Below are positions 6,641-13,543 of a stretch of DNA of 14,596 nt, in pieces. This DNA is from DAOTXK01 sp034430555 (lineage in GTDB: Bacteria; Chloroflexota; Anaerolineae; Aggregatilineales; Ch27), in contig DAOUEM010000381.1 in assembly GCA_034430555.1 (NCBI GenBank), positions 1-14,596 on the forward strand, in the 5' to 3' direction. The notes beneath the pieces were generated by a model that ran no database searches, had not been told where the DNA came from, and saw only the letters and a program-made list of their open reading frames with translations. Numbering within the stretch: the stretch's first letter is position 1; the number at the start of each line of letters is the position of its first letter. A program made the position numbers and the translations under genes.

Positions 6641-9244
6641 TCACTGCACCGTGAGCCGCGCCAGGACCAGGCGGTCCGCGCCCATATCCTCGCCGCCCAA
6701 AACCGGCAGCCGCTCGCCGCTGGCCGCATCGAAAAGGCCCAGCAGCAGCAGGTATTCGCCGGGCGGAGTCTCCACCGGGATGGTGAGCGTCACCGCGTCG
6801 CTGACGGTCTCATGACGCCGCCAGACCCAGAAGGGAAACGTGCCCTGGTGCGGCGCGCTGTCGTGCTGGGCGATGATGCCCGCCGCGCTGTCGTTGGTCG
6901 GGTCGGTGAGGTGGACGAAAACGCGTGTGTCGGCCTGCGGTGGATCGAGCGCCTCCCAGTGCAGGGTCAGGGTGAAGGTATCGCCGGGCGCGAAACGCCG
7001 TCCCGGCAGGTCGAAGCCGTGCAGCCGCGCCACCTCGCCGAAGGTCGCGCCGCTGGTCGTCCCCGGAGGTGGGGGCAGCGGGTCCGGCTGGCCGGCGTAC
7101 ACCCAGTAATGGAAGGGGCTGTAGCGGGCGTCTGGGGGGGCGTCTTCCACCGTCAGTTCGAGGGTGACCTGCGGTCCACGCACCAGGTCCGAGCGGATCA
7201 AAAACGCGCTTTCCAGCCATTCACCGGGGATGGCCGGCAGCCGCCACAGCCCCGCTTCCAGGCCGTCCACGCGTACGCGGACCGTCATGTCGGTCGCCTG
7301 GTGCAGACGGGCCACCAGCAGCAGCCACCCGCCGGATGGGGGCGCGTTCACCGTGAAGGACTCGCCGCCCGTCAGCAGGCGACCGCCGTCGGCCAGGGTG
7401 AGGGCCGGGTCCTCGCGGTAGGACATCCGGCGCGGCACGGTGGCGAACCCGTCCGGGCGGCCTGCCTGCCACCAGCGATAGTCGTGCGCGGCCTCGTCGT
7501 CGAGGTCGGCCACGTCCAGCCGGTCGAGGAGCGTCCAGCCGTCGAGCCGGGCCAGCATCGAGGGCTGCCAGGGGGCTTCGGTTTGCGCCACGCCGGACCA
7601 ATCCGGGCGGGTCACCACCTGCGTCGCCGAGGCGCTGGTATAGGGCGACCAGGGATCGACTTCGACGCGGAACAACTCCTCGCCCAGCAGGTCGCCGGTC
7701 CAGGCGAGGCCCTGGTAAGGCGGCGCGGCGTCAGGGTACACCGCGTAATAATCCGGTTGGAGGTCCTCCAGGGCTTCGTAGACCGCGCCCGGTCCACCCC
7801 GGTTGACCTGCGCCAGGCCGGCGGTGGTCAGGCCCACCACGTCGATGGTGGCCCGCTCGCCCAGGTAGCGCATCACGCCCACGTCGTGCACGGCCAGGCG
7901 CGTCTCCCCCGGCGTATGATCGCGCAGCCAGTCCGCCAGGACCATCTGCTGCCGCACGACGGTGCCGGTATCCAGGGCATAGGCCGCGCCAAAATCGGCC
8001 CACGAACAGGCCGCCCACAAGACGACGCCGATCACCAGGGCAGCGCGCACCACCCATGGGCCGACGCGTTCCCGCCGGGCCGCCAGCGTCCGGCCCAGGC
8101 CGATCACGGCCACGGCCAGCGGGGGCACCAGCGCCGGGTAGAGCGGCATCTGGTAGCGGTAATGGTGCCAGGTGGCCGTTTGCAGGGTGGCCGTCGCCGC
8201 CGCGCCCAGCACCACCCAGCCCAGGCAGACCAGGGCCAGCCGCCGCCCGGCGAGTCCGCCGCGCCGCCACAGCACGATCAGCCCGGCCAGGGCCAGCAGA
8301 CTCGCCAGCGGGAAAGCGTGCCAGCGCCCGTCCTGGCCGGGGCCGTTGAGCGCGCCCAACAGCAGGTGACCGGTCGTGCCGGCGATCTCGCCGATCACGC
8401 GGTCCGGGTAGAAGGGGACGAGCGTCAGCCAGGACTTGGCTTGCAGGCCGGTCGCGCTGGGTGTGCCCGTCAGCAGCAGGTAAACCAGCGGCGAGACGAG
8501 TCCTGCCGCCAGCGGGAGCAGCAGCCACGGCAGCCAGGGACCCTCCAGGCGCAGGAACGCCAGGCGCCCCCGCCGCGGCACGCTGATGCGCTCGGGGGTA
8601 TCGCCCGGACCGCGGATCAACCACACGGCGGCGGCCAGCATCACCGGCAGGATCAACGCTTCGGGCCGGGTGAGGGCGGCCAGGGCGGCCAGCAGCGCCG
8701 TCAGCCGGAAACGCCCGCCCGCGAAGGCCCACAACGTCGCCGTCACCAGCGCGATCAGCAGGCCGGTCTCCATGCCGCTGAGGAACGCCCAGGTCATCCA
8801 GCCGCTGCCGGCAAAGATCACCCCGGCCAGCAGACCGGCGCTCCAGGCGGGCAGATCGGACCGGCGGTCGAAGACGCCCTCGGCGGCGCGGCGGGCCAGG
8901 TCGGCCACCAGCCCTGCCGAAATGACCATCAGCGCCAGCCCACCGCCCAATATCACACCCGGCATGGCCTCCCGTGTGATGCCCAGGGCGAAGCCAGCAG
9001 CCAGCAGCAGCATGTACAGCAGGCTGGTCGCGCCGGTGGTGGGCGCTTCCCCGCTGTTGTACTGGTAGAACTGTCCCTGCGCCGCCTGCCAGGCGTATTG
9101 CAGGTGGATGTAGGTATCGTCCAGCGGGAAGGCAGCCGAGCCGTCGGTGGTGGGCATCCCCTGGCCCAGGAAAACGATCCCGCCGGCGAGCGCTGCCAGC
9201 ATGGCCAGCAGCGGCACGATCCGGTAGATGGTCGATCGGTTCAT
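6641..9244 (-). CDS. GT-C membrane glycosyltransferase (ArnT/PMT-like) with large ectodomain, copy 2
   Basis: An 867-aa paralogue of the following gene with the same plan: an N-terminal membrane helix, the DDTYIHLQYA loop with Asp42-Asp43, about ten more membrane segments (including GVIFAGSGWMTWAFLSGMET and LTRPEALILPV), then more than 400 residues outside the membrane ending in a beta-rich domain with PPQADTRVFVHLTDPT and PPGEYLLLLGLFDAASGERLPV. By hand alignment the DD-loop segment is about 72% identical to copy 1 and the ectodomain segment around RPDWSG to LLLVARLHQ about 78% identical over some 109 positions without gaps; several membrane segments look much more diverged. By family knowledge it should use a polyprenyl-phosphate-linked sugar. 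It is the upstream gene of the pair, with its own promoter candidate at 9285-9314. The ATG at 9244 has only a weak AG-rich ribosome binding site. Specificity is unknown. Confidence 0.85.
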   Translation of the reverse strand: MNRSTIYRIVPLLAMLAALAGGIVFLGQGMPTTDGSAAFPLDDTYIHLQYAWQAAQGQFYQYNSGEAPTTGATSLLYMLLLAAGFALGITREAMPGVILGGGLALMVISAGLVADLARRAAEGVFDRRSDLPAWSAGLLAGVIFAGSGWMTWAFLSGMETGLLIALVTATLWAFAGGRFRLTALLAALAALTRPEALILPVMLAAAVWLIRGPGDTPERISVPRRGRLAFLRLEGPWLPWLLLPLAAGLVSPLVYLLLTGTPSATGLQAKSWLTLVPFYPDRVIGEIAGTTGHLLLGALNGPGQDGRWHAFPLASLLALAGLIVLWRRGGLAGRRLALVCLGWVVLGAAATATLQTATWHHYRYQMPLYPALVPPLAVAVIGLGRTLAARRERVGPWVVRAALVIGVVLWAACSWADFGAAYALDTGTVVRQQMVLADWLRDHTPGETRLAVHDVGVMRYLGERATIDVVGLTTAGLAQVNRGGPGAVYEALEDLQPDYYAVYPDAAPPYQGLAWTGDLLGEELFRVEVDPWSPYTSASATQVVTRPDWSGVAQTEAPWQPSMLARLDGWTLLDRLDVADLDDEAAHDYRWWQAGRPDGFATVPRRMSYREDPALTLADGGRLLTGGESFTVNAPPSGGWLLLVARLHQATDMTVRVRVDGLEAGLWRLPAIPGEWLESAFLIRSDLVRGPQVTLELTVEDAPPDARYSPFHYWVYAGQPDPLPPPPGTTSGATFGEVARLHGFDLPGRRFAPGDTFTLTLHWEALDPPQADTRVFVHLTDPTNDSAAGIIAQHDSAPHQGTFPFWVWRRHETVSDAVTLTIPVETPPGEYLLLLGLFDAASGERLPVLGGEDMGADRLVLARLTVQ

Positions 9245-9284
9245 GGTCGGCCTGATTCTCTCTCTACTCTCGTAGACCGTGCAG

Positions 9285-9314
9285 AGTATAGCCGCGAGAC
9301 TGGCCGGGCAGCAA
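9285..9314 (-). promoter_or_regulatory. Candidate promoter for the glycosyltransferase pair
   Basis: On the minus strand TTGCTG (9309-9314) and TATACT (9285-9290) are separated by 18 bases, the best -35/-10 pair in this gap. Transcription would start near 9278 and give a leader of about 34 bases before the copy 2 ATG. The -35 sits in the loop of an inverted repeat, GGCCGG at 9302-9307 and CCGGCC at 9315-9320, which could be an operator or the terminator of the kinase gene upstream. Confidence 0.45.
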
Positions 9315-9409
9315 CCGGCCGCCGATTATCCGCCGTTGGGCAGGCGCTCCCGCACGTGGGCAGCGCGGAAAGAAAGGTCTATCTCCAGGTGGTGTGTTGA
9401 TGAGCCGGG

Positions 9410-10012
9410 TCAGCCCGACAGGACGAAGTGCTTGGCCACGGCGGCGGCGTTCTCGTTCAGCGTGTGCCGCCCGTCGACGACCAGCGACGCCAGCCCGTGC
9501 GCCTGGACCCGCGCCCGTACCCAGCGCGCGAAGGTGATGTCGCGCTGCATCCAGTGCGCGTAACCCTGCGCCGGGTCGCTGCACGCCGCCAGCACGTCTG
9601 CCGTCCACGGGCGACGGCTGTAGTGCTCACGCTGGAAGTCCGCGTCCGGCACTACCCAGATGGCATGATGCCGGTCTGCCAGCAGCGGCGCGACCAGGTC
9701 CGGCAGCAGGGCCGCGCCCTCCACGATCAAGGGGCGGGTTGGCGCCGCGATCTCGTCCAGCAGCAGCGGCCACTGCTCGCGGTAGATGGCGATCTCCTGC
9801 TCCACCTGCGCCCGCACCGGTTCCAGCCAGACCTCGTCCGCCGTTTTGGTGCGCAGCCGGGCCAAAGTGGGCTGATCGGTGGTTGTCGCCAGCCGCAGGT
9901 GCCGGTCGAAGGTATCGTCGCAGTGGAAGACGGCCAGGCCGTAACGGTCGGCCAGCGTCCGGGCGATGGTGCTTTTGCCGGCGCAGGGCGATCCGCCGAG
10001 CCAGAAGATCAT
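9410..10012 (-). CDS. Small P-loop NTPase, probable kinase of the nucleotide/shikimate kinase-like fold
   Basis: A 200-aa cytoplasmic protein that opens directly with a Walker A motif, GSPCAGKS at residues 7-14, followed by VFHCDD with Asp32-Asp33 in the position where small-molecule kinases bind substrate or magnesium. A second conserved-looking strand, PLIVEGAALLPD, and an Arg-rich helical part (QRDITFARWVRARV) resemble the LID and core of adenylate/shikimate kinase relatives. Length is right for a stand-alone small kinase. The substrate cannot be named. The start is supported by a GAGGAG a few bases upstream of the ATG (minus strand). It lies 126 bp downstream of the M23 peptidase gene on the same strand, separated by a terminator-like hairpin, so it may have its own promoter; I see a TTGACC at 10076-10081 but no well-spaced -10. 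Confidence 0.75.
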   Translation of the reverse strand: MIFWLGGSPCAGKSTIARTLADRYGLAVFHCDDTFDRHLRLATTTDQPTLARLRTKTADEVWLEPVRAQVEQEIAIYREQWPLLLDEIAAPTRPLIVEGAALLPDLVAPLLADRHHAIWVVPDADFQREHYSRRPWTADVLAACSDPAQGYAHWMQRDITFARWVRARVQAHGLASLVVDGRHTLNENAAAVAKHFVLSG

Positions 10013-10083
10013 GCGATGCTCCTCGCTGCCTGCCGGTCTGGCGCCACCATAGCGCCGGACGCCGCCGGATTAACCGGTCAAAA

Positions 10084-10124
10084 GGACAGATTGGCCCCCT
10101 GTCCAATGGGCAGGGGCTCCTGCC
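10084..10124 (-). terminator. Tandem hairpins with TTTT tail after the M23 gene
   Basis: Two stems lie just downstream of the M23 stop in the direction of transcription. The first pairs GGCAGG (10109-10114) with CCTGCC (10119-10124) around a 4-base loop. The second pairs GGACAG (10084-10089) with CTGTCC (10099-10104), and on the minus strand is followed at once by TTTTGACC. An alternative stem, ATTGG (10090-10094) with CCAAT (10103-10107), overlaps the second and cannot form with it. The layout fits an intrinsic terminator; the competing stem raises the possibility of attenuation. Confidence 0.5.
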
Positions 10125-10138
10125 AACGGGCAAGGTGG

Positions 10139-11302
10139 TTATGGCAGTTGAATCTCCAGCCAGGTGGTGCGGTTGGGGTAGAGGTATAGCTGGTCGCGGT
10201 AAAGGGTGCTACCACCCGACCGGATCGACAGGTTGTAGTAGTCGGCGGGCAGGTCGCCCAGCGTGAAATTTTCACCGTAGGTCGTATCGCCGTTGACCGA
10301 ATCATCGGCGTAGCTGTAGGCCGTGCGGCTGAAGCCGGGATCGGTGGCCGAGACCACGCTCAACGGCACCTCGTAGAGTCTGTTGCCGTTCGAATCGGTA
10401 ATGCGCCCGGCCAGCGTGCCGTAGCCCCGGTAGGGGTAAATCCACATTTCGGGGTTGCGGGAGCTGCCATAGTCGGCGGGGTCGCCCACCCGCACCTCGA
10501 AGTGCAGGTGCGGCCCCTGGGCCACGCCCGTCGCGCCGACCCGCCCGATCTGGTCGCCCTGGATGACGCGCTGGCCGGTGGTGACTTCCACTGCGGACAG
10601 GTGCGCGTACAGCGAGTACAGCGGCTCCCCGGTATCCGGCGTCACGTTTTCGTGCTGGATGACGACCAGGTTGCCGTAAAAATTACCCGACGGCCCGAAG
10701 ATCGCGCCGCTGTCATTGCCCGCGTAAAGCACCGTGCCGTCCTTCACCGCGATCACCGGCGTGCCATAATCGTTGACGAATTCGACGCCATGGTGCACCT
10801 GCAGTCCGCGTCCGCCGGTGCTGCCGTACGGATAACTGCGGTCGGCCCAGGTGGTATTGCCGAAGGGAATGGGCCGCGCGAACCAGTGATGGTCGTTGAT
10901 GGTCAGGGCCTGGTCCAGCGGCGGCGGCGTCCAGGTCGGCTCGCCGTTGGCCTGGCTGCCGTTGGTGGAGGCTACCGCAGCCCCCGTCGGCGTGACCGCG
11001 ATCGGCTGGGTGGGGGAAGGGCGCGGCGTATTGGTGCGGAAGGGCGTGCGGGTGGCGGTCGCCGTCGGCGTGGCGGTGGGGGTGGGCGTGGCGGTTGGCG
11101 TGCGCGATGGGGCCAGCGTCGGGACCGGCGTGTGGGTCCGGGTGGGGATGGCGGCGATGACGGCGTCGGCGGTCTGCGTCAGTTGGGAGGCGGAAACCGC
11201 CTGGAACTGCGGCGTGGTGCTGGCTTCACAGCCCGTCAGACCGATCACAAAAAGCAGCAAACCCGGCACCCACCAGCGTCTGAGTGTAACACGAACCGTC
11301 AT
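10139..11302 (-). CDS. M23-family (LytM-type) zinc metallopeptidase lipoprotein
   Basis: A 387-aa envelope protein predicted to cut peptidoglycan or other peptides. Residues 1-24 are a lipoprotein signal with lipobox LTGC (lipidated Cys25). Residues 54-100 are a Thr/Pro-rich linker that likely spans the space between membrane and wall. The peptidase domain is at about 150-275, with VHHGVEF at 169-175, VIAVKDGTV, YAHL (His234), the GDQIGRVGATG turn and GPHLHFEV (His265, His267). The expected zinc ligands are His170, residue 174 and His267; residue 174 is Glu where the family normally has Asp. A C-terminal beta-domain (about 295-387, GTLAGRITDSNGNRL, LPADYYNLSI) looks like a carboxypeptidase-regulatory or Ig-like fold. 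The ATG at 11302 gives the complete lipoprotein signal. Family certain; activity depends on whether Glu174 supports zinc. Confidence 0.92.
   Translation of the reverse strand: MTVRVTLRRWWVPGLLLFVIGLTGCEASTTPQFQAVSASQLTQTADAVIAAIPTRTHTPVPTLAPSRTPTATPTPTATPTATATRTPFRTNTPRPSPTQPIAVTPTGAAVASTNGSQANGEPTWTPPPLDQALTINDHHWFARPIPFGNTTWADRSYPYGSTGGRGLQVHHGVEFVNDYGTPVIAVKDGTVLYAGNDSGAIFGPSGNFYGNLVVIQHENVTPDTGEPLYSLYAHLSAVEVTTGQRVIQGDQIGRVGATGVAQGPHLHFEVRVGDPADYGSSRNPEMWIYPYRGYGTLAGRITDSNGNRLYEVPLSVVSATDPGFSRTAYSYADDSVNGDTTYGENFTLGDLPADYYNLSIRSGGSTLYRDQLYLYPNRTTWLEIQLP
11003..11146 (-). repeat. Low-complexity tract encoding the Thr/Pro linker
   Basis: On the + strand the tract is a run of GGCGT/GGTGG-like units (for example GGCGTGGCGGTGGGGGTGGG around 11068-11087), which on the coding strand reads as alternating Thr, Pro and Ala codons of the M23 lipoprotein. 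Such near-repeats are prone to length change by slippage and the linker length may vary between relatives. Confidence 0.6.
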
Positions 11303-11325
11303 TAGAACCCCGTCAATCTCACCAT

Positions 11326-11334
11326 AAAATACCA
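11326..11334 (-). promoter_or_regulatory. Candidate extended -10 promoter for the M23 gene
   Basis: The minus strand reads TGG-TATTTT, an extended -10 with four of six consensus bases, 24 bases before the ATG. Transcription near 11319 would leave a leader of about 17 bases. No -35 is seen. The remaining gap to ftcD (to 11441) contains only a small hairpin, CCGCA 11378-11382 with TGCGG 11387-11391, which is too weak to call a terminator. Confidence 0.35.
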
Positions 11335-11441
11335 GATCACCCGATCCCTACCACCGGCAGCCAGGGACGTGCCAAACCCGCATGCCTGCGGACCCGCACG
11401 AGCATACCCCTATTTGCCGGAAATGCCGATTCCCGGAGGGC

Positions 11442-12980
11442 CTAACCGGCCAGCCCCACGCGGGCCGCCGCCGTCGCCAGCAGGTCCTGGCTGAGAGGCC
11501 GCGCTTCATCCACCACCGCCGTGATGGCCGCTTCGTACGCCGCCGCCGTAGCGGCATCGTCCAGCCCACCGACGTTGATCCGCACGTTGAGCGCGGCCAC
11601 TTCGATGGCGGCCAGCGCCAGGTGAATCCCGCCCATGCCGTCGCTTGCCGCGTTTTTGTTGCCCAGGGCGGCCACCTGACCGGCCAGCTTCATCGCTGCC
11701 AGGGCGTCCCGCGCGACCTGCAGCGGCACATCCGCCGCACCTCTCGTCGCCTGCTGGATCGCTTCGGGGCGGCCTTCCGCCGTTTTTGGCAGCTTGTAGG
11801 CGTCCATCACCGCGGTGAAGGCGGCCACGTCCTGGCGGATGGCGGCCAGCAGTTGATGGCGCAGCGCTTTCGCCTGGGAAACGGCGTCGATCATCTGTGA
11901 CTCGACCTCGGCGTAGCGCTTTTTGCCCACCGTCAGCCCGGCGACCATTTCCGCCAGGGCCGCGGCCAATGCGCCCGCTGCTGCGGCGACCGCCCCGCCG
12001 CCGGGTGCCGCCGTATTTGCTGCCACCGCCGCCACGAAGTCCCCCGGATCGAGTGCCGCCGCCGAGTCGGCTTCGGCTTTTTGGGCCGCCTGCAGCTTGC
12101 GCTCCAGCACCTGGTCCTTGGTGAAGCGGTCCAGTTGCAGGTGGTAGACGGCCGTATCGAGCAGCGCGTCCTCCGGGATCAGGCCGATCAGCTCGCTCTC
12201 GGTCACCATCACGCCGTAGCGCGCCGCCTCGCGTTTGATCAGCTCGACCACGCGGTGCACCGGCGTGCGCGTGAAGTCGGTCAGGTTCATGGAGACCTGC
12301 GCCCGTCCTTCCACCAGCAAGCCAAGGGCCTTGACGAAACGCAGCCCGCCGCCGCTGTGCCGGATGGCTCGGGCGATTTTTTGGGCGATGTCGACGGCGT
12401 CGGTGTTCAGGTAAACGTTGTAGGCCACCAGGAAAGGCCGGGCTCCGATCACGGTCGCGCCGGCCGGGCCGACCTGGGCCGGGCCGAAATCGGGCGAGCG
12501 GTCCGGGTCCGTGGCTATCGACTCCTTCAGCCCTTCGTATTCGCCTCTGCGGATATTCTCCAGGTTCTGGCGTTCCGGGCGGCGGGCGGCGGCTTCGTAG
12601 AGGTACACCGGGATGTTTAACTCGCGGCCCACGCGCTCCCCGACTCGTTCAGCGATGGCCACGCAGTCCGCCATGGTGACGCCCCGCAGCGGCACGAAAG
12701 GTACCACGTCCGTCGCCCCGATGCGCGGGTGCTCACCTTGCTGCGTATCCAGGTCGATCAAACGGGCAGCGGCGCTGATGCCGGCGAAGGCGGCGGCTGC
12801 CACGCCCGCCGGGGTCCCGACGAACGTCACCACCGAACGGTTGTGATCGGCGTCGCTGCTGAAGTCGAGCACGGTCACGCCAGGGACGGCGGCTATCGCG
12901 TCGACGATTTCCTGTACCACGGCCGGGCGGCGGCCTTCGCTGAAGTTGGGGACACATTCGACCAGCGGGTCTAAACCCAT
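11442..12980 (-). CDS. ftcD: Glutamate formimidoyltransferase / formimidotetrahydrofolate cyclodeaminase (bifunctional)
   Basis: A 512-aa cytoplasmic enzyme close in size and layout to animal FTCD. The N-terminal half moves the formimino group of formiminoglutamate, a product of histidine breakdown, to tetrahydrofolate; the C-terminal half removes ammonia to give 5,10-methenyl-tetrahydrofolate. Visible parts are VECVPNFSEGR at the start, DADHNRSV, GEHPRIGATDVVPF with the likely catalytic His84, the second transferase subdomain from about 181 to 300 (VIGARPFLVAYNVYLNT), and the cyclodeaminase from about 320 with NTAAPGGGAVAA, RQDVAAF with Asp394, and GNKNAASD. Both halves look intact. The start at 12980 is chosen because GAGGAG lies at the right distance upstream and the N-terminus matches the family; a longer frame to 13079 would run through the promoter. 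Other hut genes are not in the window. It is divergent from hisI. Confidence 0.95.
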   Translation of the reverse strand: MGLDPLVECVPNFSEGRRPAVVQEIVDAIAAVPGVTVLDFSSDADHNRSVVTFVGTPAGVAAAAFAGISAAARLIDLDTQQGEHPRIGATDVVPFVPLRGVTMADCVAIAERVGERVGRELNIPVYLYEAAARRPERQNLENIRRGEYEGLKESIATDPDRSPDFGPAQVGPAGATVIGARPFLVAYNVYLNTDAVDIAQKIARAIRHSGGGLRFVKALGLLVEGRAQVSMNLTDFTRTPVHRVVELIKREAARYGVMVTESELIGLIPEDALLDTAVYHLQLDRFTKDQVLERKLQAAQKAEADSAAALDPGDFVAAVAANTAAPGGGAVAAAAGALAAALAEMVAGLTVGKKRYAEVESQMIDAVSQAKALRHQLLAAIRQDVAAFTAVMDAYKLPKTAEGRPEAIQQATRGAADVPLQVARDALAAMKLAGQVAALGNKNAASDGMGGIHLALAAIEVAALNVRINVGGLDDAATAAAYEAAITAVVDEARPLSQDLLATAAARVGLAG

Positions 12981-13019
12981 CGTTTGCTCCTCGTGCGTGT
13001 ACAATCTCGCAGGAGGGCG

Positions 13020-13028
13020 ATTATAACA
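13020..13028 (-). promoter_or_regulatory. Extended -10 promoter for ftcD
   Basis: The minus strand reads TGT-TATAAT, a perfect extended -10 (TATAAT at 13020-13025, TG at 13027-13028). Transcription would start near 13013, giving a leader of about 33 bases with the GAGGAG ribosome binding site. No -35 hexamer is evident, which is normal for an extended -10. Confidence 0.65.
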
Positions 13029-13074
13029 AAGCCACTTCCATCCCGCGATTTCCCTCTTCCTGCGCCTTCCGGCG

Positions 13075-13097
13075 GGCATCCCCGATTGCCCGATGCC
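13075..13097. promoter_or_regulatory. Dyad GGCATC-N11-GATGCC upstream of the hisI promoter, operator candidate
   Basis: GGCATC at 13075-13080 and GATGCC at 13092-13097 are exact reverse complements separated by 11 bases, and the second half touches the TG of the hisI extended -10. The interval also holds the direct repeat CCCGAT at 13081-13086 and 13089-13094. Placement immediately upstream of the -10 fits a repressor or activator site shared by the divergent ftcD and hisI promoters; the regulator is unknown. Confidence 0.4.
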
Positions 13098-13106
13098 TGT
13101 TATAAT
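13098..13106 (+). promoter_or_regulatory. Extended -10 promoter for hisI-hisE
   Basis: TGT-TATAAT at 13098-13106 is the same nine bases as the ftcD promoter in opposite orientation. Transcription would start near 13113, about 30 bases before the hisI ATG, with GGGAGG as ribosome binding site in the leader. Confidence 0.65.
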
Positions 13107-13142
13107 GGACCGGTCGATTTAGCCTGCGGGAGGTTGGTCAGG

Positions 13143-13472
13143 ATGCCGGATACGCTGCAATGGAATGAGCGGGGACTCGTCCCTGCCGTGGTGCAGGACG
13201 CCGCGACCAACAGGGTCCTGATGGTGGCCTGGATGAACGCCGAGGCGCTGCGCCTCACCCGCGAGACCGGGCAGACGCACTTCTGGAGCCGCAGCCGGCA
13301 GGAAATCTGGCACAAGGGCGCAACCTCCGGCCATACGCAGGACGTGGTCAGCCTGCACGTGGACTGCGACGCCGACGTGCTGCTGGTGCGGGTCAGGCCG
13401 GCGGGACCGGCCTGCCACACCGGCGAGACAAGCTGCTTCTACCGCACGTTGGACGAAGCCCTGGCGGACTGA
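13143..13472 (+). CDS. hisI: Phosphoribosyl-AMP cyclohydrolase
   Basis: A 109-aa cytoplasmic enzyme that opens the adenine ring of phosphoribosyl-AMP in the third step of histidine biosynthesis. It has the complete stand-alone HisI pattern: VLMVAWMNAEALRLT, GQTHFWSRSRQEIWHKGATSGHTQ, the metal-binding HVDCDAD (Cys75 with Asp74, Asp76 and Asp78), and ACHTGETSCFY with Cys91 and Cys98, the two further zinc-binding cysteines. Length is normal. The ATG at 13143 follows a GGGAGG by about ten bases and gives the family N-terminus. hisE follows 71 bp downstream on the same strand, so the two form a short operon of separate domains, not a fused hisIE. Confidence 0.96.
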   Translation: MPDTLQWNERGLVPAVVQDAATNRVLMVAWMNAEALRLTRETGQTHFWSRSRQEIWHKGATSGHTQDVVSLHVDCDADVLLVRVRPAGPACHTGETSCFYRTLDEALAD

Positions 13473-13503
13473 CGGCGGTCCCTTCGGGCACGCGCCGCCC
13501 GTC
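13471..13503 (+). repeat. Hairpin at the hisI-hisE junction
   Basis: GACGGCGG (13471-13478, overlapping the hisI stop codon) pairs with CCGCCCGTC (13495-13503) with a one-base bulge, enclosing CCCTTCGGG, which can close on a UUCG-type tetraloop. No T-run follows. It may stabilise or process the hisI-hisE transcript, or partly reduce hisE expression. Confidence 0.35.
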
Positions 13504-13543
13504 TGCACGCGGACCGCCCTTCATACACAAGGACACGCCCCCT

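Noticed and set aside
6608..9400. A 930-codon open frame on the + strand
   Set aside because: It lies antisense to the well-supported copy 2 glycosyltransferase. Its product is rich in Arg, Gln, Gly and His with no domain or membrane pattern, the usual result of reading the complement of a GC-rich gene.
10502..11305. A 267-codon open frame on the + strand, Arg/Gly-rich at its end
   Set aside because: It is antisense to the M23 lipoprotein; the Arg/Gly run is simply the complement of the Thr/Pro linker.
11378..11391. Small hairpin between ftcD and the M23 gene as a terminator
   Set aside because: A 5-bp stem with only three T residues following on the minus strand is too weak to call.
12981..13079. 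Upstream extension of ftcD by 33 codons
   Set aside because: It would place the start upstream of the extended -10 and the GAGGAG site, and the added residues do not resemble the family N-terminus.
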